NCBI GenBank assembly: GCA_030425145.1
Contig: JAUHVK010000005.1
Coordinates: forward strand, 62,001 to 126,000
Reading direction: 5' to 3'
From: Alphaproteobacteria bacterium
Lineage (GTDB): Bacteria; Pseudomonadota; Alphaproteobacteria; Rhodobacterales; Rhodobacteraceae
Length of the DNA: 64,000 nt
Part shown: positions 16,592 to 24,922 of the stretch, in pieces
Layout of the letters: every line of letters starts with the position of its first letter
Position numbering within the stretch: the stretch's first letter is position 1
The notes under the pieces: model-generated
Told to the model about the DNA's origin: nothing
The model's database searches: none
What the model saw: only the letters and a program-made list of their open reading frames with translations
Program-made: the position numbers and the translations under genes

Positions 16592-16698
16592 ATAGGTCAC
16601 AAACGCTTCCGTTTCGCGTTGCGGCTCCAGATCCACAGGCCGTCCATATTTGTGCCCATGCCTTGTATGCCTCCCAACCTCAATCTACATGCCCTTGC

Positions 16699-17496
16699 AT
16701 GAAGCGCTTTATCCCATTTGTGAAATCCGACCCGATCGTCGCGGTTGTCCGGATGCAAGGCACGATCGCTGCGGGGACTCGTGGGACCCTGAGTGACGTC
16801 AGTCTTCGACCTCTTGTTGAAAAAGCCTTTCGCAAGGGCAAACCCGACGCGGTGGCACTGGAAATCAACTCGCCCGGCGGCTCACCGGTGCAAAGCTCCC
16901 TGATCGGCGCGCGCATCCGGCGTCTTGCTGAGGAAACCGAAGTGCCGGTCTACGCCTTTGTCGAGGACGTCGCTGCTTCGGGTGGCTACTGGATCGCAAG
17001 CGCAGCAGATGAAATCTACGCCGACCATGCCTCGATCCTTGGCTCCATCGGAGTCATCTCTGCCGGGTTCGGCGCACATGTGTTCTTGCAACGGCAAGGC
17101 ATCGAACGGCGCGTCTACACGGCTGGCAAGTCCAAATCCATGCTCGACCCCTTCCGCCCCGAAAACGAAGAAGATGTCGCGCGTCTGAACAAAATTCTAG
17201 GCCAGCTGCACGAAACCTTCATCAATCAGGTCAAAACCAGCCGCGGTGAAAAACTCGCCGACAATCCCGATCTGTTCACCGGCGAGATTTGGGTCGGACA
17301 AGGTGCTGTCGACGTTGGTCTGGCGGACCACATCGGTCACCTCGTCCCCGCGATGAAAGCGCGCTTCGGCGACAAGGTGAAATTCCGCCGCTACGAACAG
17401 CGTCGCCCCTTCCTGACCCGTTTCGGTGCGAAACTTACCGAAGACGCGCTAAGCGCCATAGAAGAACGCGCCGAGTTCGCGCGCTACGGGCTCTGA
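16699..17496 (+). CDS. S49 family (SppA/SohB-like) membrane-associated serine peptidase
   Basis: A 265-residue peptidase of the short SppA type, which trims signal peptides or membrane proteins. The crotonase-like core contains INSPGGSP (near 57-63), the catalytic serine in VAASGGYWIAS (Ser94) and the general-base lysine in AGKSKSMLDPF (Lys144 or Lys146). It lacks the strong N-terminal membrane anchor of SppA, so it may be peripheral or cytoplasmic. I start at the ATG at 16699 (MKRFIPFVKS); the frame is open to 16573 but that part has no protein character. The next gene starts two bases after its stop, so the two are co-transcribed. Confidence 0.9.
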   Translation: MKRFIPFVKSDPIVAVVRMQGTIAAGTRGTLSDVSLRPLVEKAFRKGKPDAVALEINSPGGSPVQSSLIGARIRRLAEETEVPVYAFVEDVAASGGYWIASAADEIYADHASILGSIGVISAGFGAHVFLQRQGIERRVYTAGKSKSMLDPFRPENEEDVARLNKILGQLHETFINQVKTSRGEKLADNPDLFTGEIWVGQGAVDVGLADHIGHLVPAMKARFGDKVKFRRYEQRRPFLTRFGAKLTEDALSAIEERAEFARYGL

Positions 17497-17497
17497 C

Positions 17498-17665
17498 GTG
17501 ATTTCGAAGATCGTTATCCTCTTCCTCGTCTTCATGGCCGTGCTGGCTATGTTCGGCAAGCTTCGCATCCCCGGTGCCAAGCGGCTGTCCAACGTCAAGT
17601 GCCGGAAATGCGGACGCTACCGCATCGGCAAGGGGCCGTGCCCCTGTAGCGAAAAGGCCGGCTGA
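17498..17665 (+). CDS. 55-residue membrane protein with zinc-ribbon tail
   Basis: A short gene starting at GTG 17498 and ending at TGA 17663-17665. The product has an N-terminal membrane helix (ISKIVILFLVFMAVLAMFG), then a basic KLRIPGAKRL linker, then CRKCGRYRIGKGPCPC, a Cys4 zinc-ribbon-like pattern. It begins two bases after the S49 peptidase stop and ends one base before the antiporter ATG, a tight operon position that supports real translation. I recall similar short proteins in other Rhodobacterales, but their function is unknown. A zinc-ribbon tail facing the cytoplasm could bind RNA or a partner protein; this is only a guess. Confidence 0.82.
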   Translation: MISKIVILFLVFMAVLAMFGKLRIPGAKRLSNVKCRKCGRYRIGKGPCPCSEKAG

Positions 17666-17666
17666 C

Positions 17667-18620
17667 ATGATGATGGTTTGGGGAGGTGTGGTCATCGGTC
17701 TGGTGATCCTGCTGCTGGCAGGGGATGCGCTGGTCAAGGGCGCCGTTAACCTGTCGCTGCGGATCGGTATCCCGGCCCTGATCGTGAGCCTTACAGTCGT
17801 TGCTTTCGGCACATCGGCACCTGAACTGCTCATCTCGATCAAGGCAGCAATGGAAAACGTGCCGGGCATCGCGCTGGGCAACGTCGTCGGCTCGAACACT
17901 GCCAACGTGCTTCTGGTTCTGGGTATCCCGGCCCTGTTGGCCGTCATGCACACCAGCGAATGCGACACGCGGAAAAGCTATCTGATCATGCTTGGCGCGT
18001 CGGTGATGTTCATCGCTCTGGCGTTCCGGGGGGTGTTCGACTGGATCGCTGGGATTGTCCTGCTGATTGTGCTCGCCGCCATCCTTTTCGACTCCATGCG
18101 CGATGCGATGGCCCACCGGCGCGCCGGGCAGGAGGCTGACGACGACGAGGAGCCTGAAGGGGCGGACCCGAACATGTCGTGGTGGAAGATCCTTCTTTAC
18201 CTCGCGCTGGGTCTCGTTGGCCTGCCGCTGGGCGCGGACCTGCTGGTTGATAGCTCGGTCGAGATCGCCACGCTGTTCGGGGTCAGTGACACGGTGATCG
18301 GCCTGACCCTGGTCGCGCTGGGCACGTCGTTGCCGGAACTGGCAACAACCGTCATGGCCGCACTGCGGCGTCAGGCGGATGTGGCTCTGGGCAACGTCAT
18401 CGGCTCCAACATGTTCAACCTGCTGGCCATCATCGGCGTCGCCTCTTTGATCGCGCCGATCCCGGTCGATCCGGAATTCCTGCGCTTTGACCTTTGGGTG
18501 ATGCTGGGGGCGTCGCTGCTGATTTTCCCGCTGGTGTTCATGGCCAAAGATCTGACCCGAATCTGGGGTGTGGCCTTGTCAGCGCTATATGTGAGCTACA
18601 TTGCGCTTGTCATCATGTGA
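17667..18620 (+). CDS. Calcium/sodium antiporter (CaCA family, YrbG-like)
   Basis: A 317-residue inner-membrane antiporter with two inverted halves. Each has the alpha-repeat signature: GTSAPELLISI with GNVVGSN in the first half, and GTSLPELATTV with GNVIGSNMFN in the second. These acidic helices bind calcium and sodium. An acidic loop (EADDDEEPEGADPN) joins the halves on the cytoplasmic side. Translation starts at the first of three consecutive codons ATG-ATG-ATG at 17667; the others are equally possible. It follows the zinc-ribbon gene by one base and precedes the SDR gene by 18 bases. Confidence 0.93.
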   Translation: MMMVWGGVVIGLVILLLAGDALVKGAVNLSLRIGIPALIVSLTVVAFGTSAPELLISIKAAMENVPGIALGNVVGSNTANVLLVLGIPALLAVMHTSECDTRKSYLIMLGASVMFIALAFRGVFDWIAGIVLLIVLAAILFDSMRDAMAHRRAGQEADDDEEPEGADPNMSWWKILLYLALGLVGLPLGADLLVDSSVEIATLFGVSDTVIGLTLVALGTSLPELATTVMAALRRQADVALGNVIGSNMFNLLAIIGVASLIAPIPVDPEFLRFDLWVMLGASLLIFPLVFMAKDLTRIWGVALSALYVSYIALVIM

Positions 18621-18638
18621 GCGCGAGGTGGACCTCTC

Positions 18639-19418
18639 ATGACCAGAGCATTGATCACCGGTGCAGGGAAACGGCTGGGACGGGCAATGGCGCTCTACCT
18701 TGCCGACCGTGGCTATGACATCGCCGTACACTACGCCACCTCGGCCGACGAAGCCGAAGAGGTGGCCGAACTGATCCGCGCCAAGGGGCGGCAGGCATGT
18801 ACTGTTCAAGCCGACCTCTTGAACGAGGACGAGACCCAAGCCCTGACCGACGCAGCGATCAAGGGGATCGGCGGGCCACTGACCGTGCTGGTCAACAACG
18901 CCTCGATCTTTGAGTACGACAATATCAAAAGCGCCAACCGCGAAAGCTGGGACCGTCATCTGGAAAGCAATCTGCGCGCCCCGTTCGTGCTGACCCAACG
19001 TTTCGCAGCGCAACTGCCAGAGCCGGAGCGTGATGGCCGGGACGAACTGATTGCCAGCGGTCTTGTGGTGAACATGCTCGATCAGCGGATGCGCAAGCTC
19101 ACGCCCGAGTTCATGACCTACACCATCGCCAAGATGGGTCTCTGGGCCTTCACACAGACCGCAGCACAGGCGTTGGCTCCCACTTGCAGGGTCAACGCCA
19201 TCGGACCGGGACCGACCCTTAGAGGGGGCCGTCAGAGCGAGGCGCATTTCGCCAAACAGCGTGCCTCAACGATCCTTGAGCGGGGCTCCAATACGTCCGA
19301 CATCACGGCAGCGCTCGGGTATTTTCTGGACGCTCCAGCGGTCACCGGGCAATTGCTGTGTGTAGATGGTGGACAGCACCTTGGATGGCGGACTCCGGAC
19401 GTGATTGGGGTCGAATGA
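18639..19418 (+). CDS. SDR-family oxidoreductase, pteridine reductase/FolM-like
   Basis: A 259-residue short-chain dehydrogenase. The dinucleotide site reads TGAGKRLGRAMA, an RLG form close to that of pteridine reductases and FolM rather than the usual TGxxxGIG. The structural motif VNNAS is intact, and the catalytic pair is in YTIAKMGLW (Tyr-x3-Lys). The active-site serine position is not obvious, since the strand reads VVNMLDQRM, as in PTR1-like enzymes with an Asp. The likely role is NADPH-dependent reduction of dihydrofolate or dihydromonapterin, though other carbonyl substrates are possible. It ends the S49-antiporter gene run; an AT-rich gap follows. Confidence 0.82.
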   Translation: MTRALITGAGKRLGRAMALYLADRGYDIAVHYATSADEAEEVAELIRAKGRQACTVQADLLNEDETQALTDAAIKGIGGPLTVLVNNASIFEYDNIKSANRESWDRHLESNLRAPFVLTQRFAAQLPEPERDGRDELIASGLVVNMLDQRMRKLTPEFMTYTIAKMGLWAFTQTAAQALAPTCRVNAIGPGPTLRGGRQSEAHFAKQRASTILERGSNTSDITAALGYFLDAPAVTGQLLCVDGGQHLGWRTPDVIGVE

Positions 19419-19730
19419 TGTGCGGCAAAAGTTAGTTTTACACCGAAAAAGTTGCCGTTACGAAACTGTTACTAAAGAGTTAATGTTTTCAGTGACTTGT
19501 CATGTTTTCGATAAAATACCCATTAATTTCAATAACTTAAATATTCGCCTAAAAATTAGGCAGCTCTGAGAAGTCGCCGAAAAACAAAGAAAAATCCCGG
19601 ACGTCCAATTCTTTTCCTCAGAGTTATCCACAGAAACCGTGGATGCCTTAAAGGTTGCGCCTAAGGTTCCAATCGGGCAGCGAATTTGGGAGAATCGGGG
19701 TAGAGAACATGGGTGTCAGGATCATCTTTC
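19419..19730. other. AT-rich intergenic region with a DnaA box
   Basis: This 312-base gap before uvrC is clearly richer in A and T than its surroundings, mainly at 19430-19600. It holds a perfect DnaA box TTATCCACA at 19624-19632, which pairs with CGTGGAT downstream to make a six-base hairpin. Another small hairpin, GCCTAA-AAA-TTAGGC, spans 19547-19561. A possible -10 box TAAAAT lies at 19512-19517. I see no open reading frame or RNA gene. It most likely holds the uvrC promoter. Confidence 0.6.
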
Positions 19731-21596
19731 ATGACCAGTGAATCGGACGGTGCAGAGGTCACAGGCCATGCCTGTATCCAGGGCTATCTAAAGACGCTGG
19801 ACGCCAGCCCGGGCGTTTATCGGATGCTCGATTCACAGGCGCGGGTGCTCTATGTCGGCAAGGCGCGAAACCTTCGGGCACGGGTTTCCAACTATGCGCG
19901 GCCCGCGGGCCATTCGGGTCGTATAGCGCGGATGATCTCGGAAACCGCGTCGATGATGTTTCTGACAACGCGGACGGAAACCGAGGCTCTGCTGCTGGAA
20001 CAGAATCTCATCAAGCAGCTCAAGCCGCGTTACAACGTGCTGCTGCGGGACGATAAATCCTTCCCAAATATCCATGTCACCGATCACGCCTATCCGATGA
20101 TCCACAAGCATCGCGGCGCGAAAAAGGACAAGGGCGCGTATTATGGCCCCTTTGCCAGTGCGGGCGCGGTGAACCGGACGCTGAACCAGTTGCAGAAGGT
20201 GTTTCTGCTCCGCAACTGTACCGATGCGATGTTCGACAGTCGCACGCGGCCCTGCCTGCTTTATCAGATCAAACGCTGCTCTGCGCCCTGTGTCGGTAAG
20301 ATCTCAGAAGCCGATTATGCGGCAAGCGTGCGGGATGCTGAACGGTTCCTGTCGGGCAAATCGACGAACATTCAGGAAACGCTGGCCAAGCAGATGGCGC
20401 AGGCATCCGAAGAGATGGAGTTCGAACGCGCCGCCGCATTGCGTGACCGTATCCGCGCGTTGACGCAGGTGCAGACGGCGCAGGGGATCAATCCGCGTGG
20501 CGTAACCGAAGCAGATGTGATCGCGCTGCATCTGGAGAAAGGACAGGCCTGTGTACAGGTGTTCTTCATCCGGGCGAATCAGAACTGGGGTAACCGGGAT
20601 TTCTACCCGCGTGTCGGCGCCGATGTGGAAGAGGCTGAGGTGTTGGAGGCCTTCCTTGGGCAGTTCTATGACACGAAGGAACCGCCGCGCTTGATTCTGT
20701 TGTCGCATCCGATCGAGAACGAAGACCTGATGACAGAAGCTCTGTCGGACAAGCTGGGTCGCAAGGTTGAGATCGCGGTGCCACTGCGGGGAGAGAAGTC
20801 GGAACTGGTGGACGGAGCGCTGCGCAACGCGCGGGAGTCTTTAGCTCGCCGTATGGCGGAAACCGCAACACAGGCGAAACTGCTGCGCGGTCTGGCCGAG
20901 GCGTTCGACCTGGACGCGCCGCCCGAGCGGATCGAGGTCTACGACAACAGCCATATTCAAGGCACCAATGCCGTGGGCGCGATGATTGTCGCGGGGCCGG
21001 AAGGGTTTCTGAAAAGCCAGTACCGGAAGTTCAACATCAAAGGCGACGACCTGACTCCCGGCGACGATTTCGGCATGATGAAAGAGGTTCTGACGCGACG
21101 CTTCAAGCGGTTGCTCAAGGATGATCCGGATCGTGACAAGGGGCTGTGGCCTGACCTGCTGTTGATCGACGGCGGGGCCGGGCAGGTGTCAGCGGTGCGC
21201 CAGATCATGCAGGAGTACGGCGTCGAGGATGTGCCGATGGTCGGTGTCGCCAAAGGCGTGGACCGCGATGCTGGCAAGGAAGAGTTCCATCGTCCCGGTA
21301 AACGGCCCTTTGCGCTGCGCCACAATGATCCGGTGCTCTACTTCGTCCAGCGTCTGCGCGACGAGGCGCACCGCTTTGCCATCGGCACACACCGGGCGAA
21401 GCGGGCGAAGTCGCAGATGGCCAATCCGCTGGACGAGATCTCGGGTGTTGGCGCGTCGCGCAAGCGGGCACTGCTGGCGCATTTCGGGTCAGCCAAAGCG
21501 GTCAGCCGGGCAAACCTCGCTGACCTGAAGGCGGTGGAAGGCGTCAGCGAAGCGCTGGCAGAGCGGATCTACGGCTTTTTCCACGAGAGCGGATAG
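19731..21596 (+). CDS. uvrC: Excinuclease ABC subunit C
   Basis: A 621-residue nuclease that makes both incisions in nucleotide excision repair after UvrAB mark the damage. Order of parts: GIY-YIG domain ([19 protein letters not shown], near 30-50), a Cys-rich segment ([16 protein letters not shown]), the UVR UvrB-binding motif ([21 protein letters not shown]), the RNase H-like endonuclease ([21 protein letters not shown]) and C-terminal helix-hairpin-helix repeats ([17 protein letters not shown]). I choose the ATG at 19731 because AGGA lies nine bases before it; an in-frame GTG at 19713 would add six residues. The pgsA gene that often follows uvrC in this group is not here. Confidence 0.97.
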   Translation: MTSESDGAEVTGHACIQGYLKTLDASPGVYRMLDSQARVLYVGKARNLRARVSNYARPAGHSGRIARMISETASMMFLTTRTETEALLLEQNLIKQLKPRYNVLLRDDKSFPNIHVTDHAYPMIHKHRGAKKDKGAYYGPFASAGAVNRTLNQLQKVFLLRNCTDAMFDSRTRPCLLYQIKRCSAPCVGKISEADYAASVRDAERFLSGKSTNIQETLAKQMAQASEEMEFERAAALRDRIRALTQVQTAQGINPRGVTEADVIALHLEKGQACVQVFFIRANQNWGNRDFYPRVGADVEEAEVLEAFLGQFYDTKEPPRLILLSHPIENEDLMTEALSDKLGRKVEIAVPLRGEKSELVDGALRNARESLARRMAETATQAKLLRGLAEAFDLDAPPERIEVYDNSHIQGTNAVGAMIVAGPEGFLKSQYRKFNIKGDDLTPGDDFGMMKEVLTRRFKRLLKDDPDRDKGLWPDLLLIDGGAGQVSAVRQIMQEYGVEDVPMVGVAKGVDRDAGKEEFHRPGKRPFALRHNDPVLYFVQRLRDEAHRFAIGTHRAKRAKSQMANPLDEISGVGASRKRALLAHFGSAKAVSRANLADLKAVEGVSEALAERIYGFFHESG

Positions 21597-21609
21597 GGGA
21601 GCCAATTGT

Positions 21610-21680
21610 GTGCGCTGTGCGCACGCTTTTAACCTCGGCGCTGACGCGCCTGAGGGATGCCTCCGGCGGAGGTATTTTTC
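21610..21680 (+). terminator. Triple-hairpin terminator region after uvrC
   Basis: Three hairpins follow the uvrC stop: GTGCGC-TGT-GCGCAC (21610-21624) leading into GCTTTT; GGCGC-TGAC-GCGCC (21637-21650), extended by CCTC/GAGG; and CCTCC-GGC-GGAGG (21660-21672) leading into TATTTTTC. The last has the shape of an intrinsic terminator. It also looks like the CCTCCGGCGG...TATTT sequence that I recall as common in Rhodobacteraceae gaps. Confidence 0.72.
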
Positions 21681-21693
21681 TAAACAGAGAAGA

Positions 21694-22125
21694 TCAGACT
21701 GCGAGGTGGCTCAGGGTCTGGCGGACCGTTTCAGGAAGCGGTGTCGGGCGGCCATTGGCCCCGACATGCACCTGGGTGAAGAACCCCTCGGCCCCGGCGG
21801 TGTCGCTGTCAGCACCGAAGAGCGCGATCTCGTAGCGAAACGACGAGCTGCCGATATGGGCGATGCGGATCCCGGCGGTCAGGATATCGGGAAACCCCAG
21901 TTCCGCATGATAGCGGCAGCCGCTTTCGACCACGAGGAACTTGGTGGCGTTGGGGCCTCGGATCTCGATACCCTGCTCCATCTGCCAAAGGCTGACGGCG
22001 GTGTCGAACAGCGCGTAATAGGTGGCGTTGTTGAGATGCCCGTATTCGTCGTTGTCCTGCCAGCGGGTCGGCAGGGTGCGGAAGGCGCGGTAGTCGGCGC
22101 GGGTTCCGGGAGGCGTACGTGCCAT
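21694..22125 (-). CDS. Acyl-CoA thioesterase (hotdog fold, YbgC/FadM-like)
   Basis: A 143-residue single hotdog-fold protein. The motif LPTRWQDNDEYGHLNNATYYALFDTA near residues 17-42 matches 4-hydroxybenzoyl-CoA-type thioesterases, whose conserved Asp is in the WxDxDxxGHxNN segment. The substrate is probably a medium- or long-chain acyl-CoA in the cytoplasm. Its start shares one base with the TIGR02186 stop (TGATG), so it is translationally coupled as the third gene of the TSUP exporter operon. Why a thioesterase belongs there is unclear. It converges on uvrC, with a terminator region in the gap. Confidence 0.88.
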   Translation of the reverse strand: MARTPPGTRADYRAFRTLPTRWQDNDEYGHLNNATYYALFDTAVSLWQMEQGIEIRGPNATKFLVVESGCRYHAELGFPDILTAGIRIAHIGSSSFRYEIALFGADSDTAGAEGFFTQVHVGANGRPTPLPETVRQTLSHLAV

Positions 22126-22883
22126 CAGCCGGAGCGCATCAGGCGGAAGGCGGCGGAAGCACCCCAGCCGGCCGCGATGGCAATGGTGAGCGACAGCAGG
22201 CCGTAAAGCAGCGGCTGCTGGCGGGACAGGTTGTAGAGCCAGCGTTCAAGCCCGACCTTGCGTACTTCGATGCTGGTTTCGTATTTCGACACCACCTTGC
22301 CGCCACGGGTCAGGAACACGCGGGTTGCGTATTCGCCTTCGGTGAGGTTGGCAGGCATTTGGATCGCGGTGTTGAAGAGCGTGCTTTCGCGCAGGTCGAC
22401 CGCGCTTTCGGCCAGAACGTAGAGGCCGTTGTCCATGCGGATGCGAACAAGGGCGTCAATGAAGTTTTGCGGATTGGCCACTTGTGACCAAGCGCCGACG
22501 GACCGTATGCGACGTGGGATCGACACGTTGTGACGCAGGTCATCAGCTTCGTTCAGAACTTCTCCCCAAGGGGCCGAGGTGGCGATTGCGTAAAAGCTGG
22601 GTGCTGCGGAGACATCCATTGCTTCGGTGTTCACCCAGATGCCCAGAACACGGTCCTTACGACGCACGGTGATGGGGGCTTGTGGACCCGAGATGGTCAC
22701 AACCACCTGAAGAGGGTCTTCCTGGGGGATCGGAGCTTCGCGTTTGATCGCGCCGTAGAGGATGATTTCGGACCCGTCGAAATTGGTCGAGATCGAGACC
22801 TGATCCTGGCTCAGGCCGAGGACCACCTCTTCGGCCCGCAGCGGCGCTGCGAGAAGAGTGAGGATCAGGAGCAGCCAGCGCAT
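22125..22883 (-). CDS. TIGR02186 family membrane protein
   Basis: A 252-residue protein with a signal peptide (MRWLLLILTLLAAPLRA), a beta-rich periplasmic part (EVVLGLSQDQVSISTNFDGSEIILYGAI near the start, later VTISGPQAPITVRRKDRVLGIWVN) and a C-terminal membrane helix (LLYGLLSLTIAIAAGWGASAAF). It fits the TIGR02186 family of uncharacterised alphaproteobacterial proteins, which I recall as usually being encoded beside a TauE/SafE-type exporter, as here. Start and stop both overlap their neighbours by one base (TGATG), so the three proteins are made in step. A role as a periplasmic partner of the exporter is inference. Confidence 0.85.
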   Translation of the reverse strand: MRWLLLILTLLAAPLRAEEVVLGLSQDQVSISTNFDGSEIILYGAIKREAPIPQEDPLQVVVTISGPQAPITVRRKDRVLGIWVNTEAMDVSAAPSFYAIATSAPWGEVLNEADDLRHNVSIPRRIRSVGAWSQVANPQNFIDALVRIRMDNGLYVLAESAVDLRESTLFNTAIQMPANLTEGEYATRVFLTRGGKVVSKYETSIEVRKVGLERWLYNLSRQQPLLYGLLSLTIAIAAGWGASAAFRLMRSG

Positions 22884-23797
22884 CAGTGGCCTCCTGCCGC
22901 GCCGATGGAGAAGAGTTCGCCAGGTTGAATGAGCAGGTCGAGCGCCAACTTGCCGCAGACCACCAGCACCATCAGCGCAAGAAGGATCCGCAGCTGCTCG
23001 GCCTTGAGCTTGGCCCCGATCACGGTGCCGACCTGTGCGCCGACAACGCCGCCGATCAGCAGCAGGACCGCAAGCACGATGTCCACAGTGTAGTTGGTGG
23101 TCGCGTGCAGCATTGTGGTGAAGCCGGTGACGAAGATGATCTGGAACAGCGACGTTCCGACAACGACCTTCGTGGGCATACCCAGAAGGTAGATCATCGC
23201 GGGGACCATGATGAAGCCGCCACCGACCCCCATGATCGCGGCAAGAATACCGACAAGAATACCAACGATGATCGGGGGGATGACGGAGATATAAAGGCCC
23301 GAGGTGCGGAAGCGCATCTTGAAGGGCAGGCCGTGCACCCAATTGTGCTTTTTCCGCTTGGGAGCCGAGCCGGACCGCGTCTTGCGTATCGCGTTCAGGC
23401 TTTCGACGAACATCAAAGACCCGATCACGCCGAGGAAGACGACGTAGCAAAGCTTGACCAGCAGATCGACCTGTCCAAGGCTTTTGAGGTAGTTGAAGAC
23501 AGCAACACCCAGCGCCGCGCCGATCAGACCGCCTATAAGCAGGACGGTTCCCATCTTGAGATCGACGGTCTTTCGCCTGAGATGGGCGAGCACGCCGGAA
23601 AAGGACGAGGCGACAATCTGGTTGGCTTCGGTGGCAACGGCGACCGCCGGAGGGATGCCGATGAAGAACAGAAGCGGCGTCATCAGGAAGCCGCCACCCA
23701 CACCGAACATGCCCGAAAGCACACCTACCATGCCGCCGAGGCCAAGCAGCAGGAACGCATTGACCGATACTTCGGCGATGGGCAGGTAGATTTGCAT
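22883..23797 (-). CDS. TSUP (TauE/SafE) family sulfite/sulfonate exporter
   Basis: A 304-residue inner-membrane protein with about eight helices and two repeats of the family motif: GMFGVGGGFLMTPLL near the N-terminus and AIMGVGGGFIMVPAMIYLLG in the second half. Such proteins export sulfite, sulfoacetate or other small organosulfur anions. A basic cytoplasmic loop (RKTRSGSAPKRKKHNW) separates the halves. I use the ATG at 23797 (MQIYLPIAEVSVN); six more codons are open upstream but neither start has a strong ribosome site. It leads a three-gene coupled operon with TIGR02186 and a thioesterase. Confidence 0.9.
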   Translation of the reverse strand: MQIYLPIAEVSVNAFLLLGLGGMVGVLSGMFGVGGGFLMTPLLFFIGIPPAVAVATEANQIVASSFSGVLAHLRRKTVDLKMGTVLLIGGLIGAALGVAVFNYLKSLGQVDLLVKLCYVVFLGVIGSLMFVESLNAIRKTRSGSAPKRKKHNWVHGLPFKMRFRTSGLYISVIPPIIVGILVGILAAIMGVGGGFIMVPAMIYLLGMPTKVVVGTSLFQIIFVTGFTTMLHATTNYTVDIVLAVLLLIGGVVGAQVGTVIGAKLKAEQLRILLALMVLVVCGKLALDLLIQPGELFSIGAAGGH

Positions 23798-23896
23798 GTT
23801 TGTGCATAGACCCAACCCTCGTCCTCTTTCAAGCGGTGCAAAGCCGCAGGTCGAAAAAGGACTTAAGAATGGGCGGCAACTGGACTCAGTTTGGGG

Positions 23897-23939
23897 GGAT
23901 GACGCGCTGACGCGTCATCCGTTTCCGTGGACGGAAACG
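23897..23939. repeat. Double palindrome element C
   Basis: A hairpin with ten-base arms GGATGACGCG/CGCGTCATCC around CTGA (23897-23920) is joined directly to one with arms CGTTTCCG/CGGAAACG around TGGA (23920-23939). It lies 18 bases past the stop of the last nucleoside-transporter permease gene. The arms are related to sites B and D (GACGCG; TTTCCG) but the order of the GC-rich and A/T-rich hairpins is swapped relative to B. Confidence 0.85.
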
Positions 23940-23956
23940 CCCGCTTACGCCAAGTG

Positions 23957-24922
23957 TCAGCGTTCCTTGACGTAGGGCTCGCCGCCAGCCCGCGGCGGGA
24001 TGGCCTTGCCGACAAATCCGGCGAGAATCACCACCGTCAGGATGTAGGGCAGGGCGTCCATGAACTGGACCGGAACCACAAAGGCACCAAGGTCGATGTT
24101 CTGATAGCGTAGTGCCACAGCCTGAAGCAGTCCGAAGAGCAGACAGGCAGACAGCGCGTACCAGGGCCGCCATTTGGCGAAGATCAAAGCGGCCAGCGCA
24201 ATGAACCCGCGCCCGGCGGTCATGTCCTTGACGAACCCGGCTTGCAGGGCGGTGGCCAGGTAGGCCCCTGCGATGCCGCAAAGCACGCCGCAGATGCCAA
24301 CCGCAACGTATCGCAGGCCGACAACCGACACACCGGCGGTGTCCACCGCTTCGGGCGCTTCACCCACGGCGCGCAGACGCAGGCCGAACCGTGTCCGGTA
24401 GAGCAGCCACCATGTCAGCGGCACCATCGCGAAGGCGACATAGACCAGAATCGAATGGCCCGAGATCAGCTCGGCATAGATCGGGCCGATCAGGGGGATG
24501 TCCGCGGCAGCCTCCGCGCCGGGCAGGGTGATCGGCTCGAACCGGCCTTTGCCGATCAATGAAGGTGTACGACCGCCCTGGCTGAACCAGTCCTGTGCGA
24601 TCAGCACGGTGAGGCCGGCGGCAAGGAAGTTGATGGCAACCCCGGAGATCAGCTGGTTGCCCCGGAAGGTGATGGAGGCCAAGCCATGCAGCACCGAGAG
24701 CGCCAGCGATGCCAGAATGCCTGCGCCAAGTCCCATCCACACGTCGCCGGTGATGGCGGCGATGGCTGCCGAGAAGAAGGCGGCGGCGAGCATCTTGCCC
24801 TCCAGCCCAATGTCAAAGATGCCGGCGCGCTCTGAATAGAGGCCCGCAAGGCAGGCGAGCAGAAGCGGCGTGGCCAGACGGACGGTACTGTCGAGCACCT
24901 GGAGAAGTGTTGCGAAATCCAT
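23957..24922 (-). CDS. Nucleoside ABC transporter permease 2 (BMP system, NupQ-like)
   Basis: A 321-residue inner-membrane permease of the branched-chain/ribose superfamily with about nine helices. It begins MDFATLLQVLDSTVRLATPLLLACLAGLYSERAGIFDIGLEG in stretches typical of BMP-linked permeases, and contains AVGEAPEAVDTAGVSV, the coupling loop that contacts the ATPase. It abuts the first permease with a one-base overlap (stop/start at 24922). With the partner permease, ATPase and BMP protein it forms a complete purine-nucleoside-type importer. It is the last gene of the operon; a double palindrome follows the stop. Confidence 0.92.
   Translation of the reverse strand: MDFATLLQVLDSTVRLATPLLLACLAGLYSERAGIFDIGLEGKMLAAAFFSAAIAAITGDVWMGLGAGILASLALSVLHGLASITFRGNQLISGVAINFLAAGLTVLIAQDWFSQGGRTPSLIGKGRFEPITLPGAEAAADIPLIGPIYAELISGHSILVYVAFAMVPLTWWLLYRTRFGLRLRAVGEAPEAVDTAGVSVVGLRYVAVGICGVLCGIAGAYLATALQAGFVKDMTAGRGFIALAALIFAKWRPWYALSACLLFGLLQAVALRYQNIDLGAFVVPVQFMDALPYILTVVILAGFVGKAIPPRAGGEPYVKER

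Noticed and set aside
19624-19632. Chromosome origin
   Set aside because: Only one perfect DnaA box, no dnaA, parAB or other origin-linked genes, so an origin call is not supported.
22125-23807. Single 560-residue protein spanning TSUP and TIGR02186 regions
   Set aside because: The long frame reads through the TSUP gene out of frame; the true proteins are two, joined at TGATG 22883.
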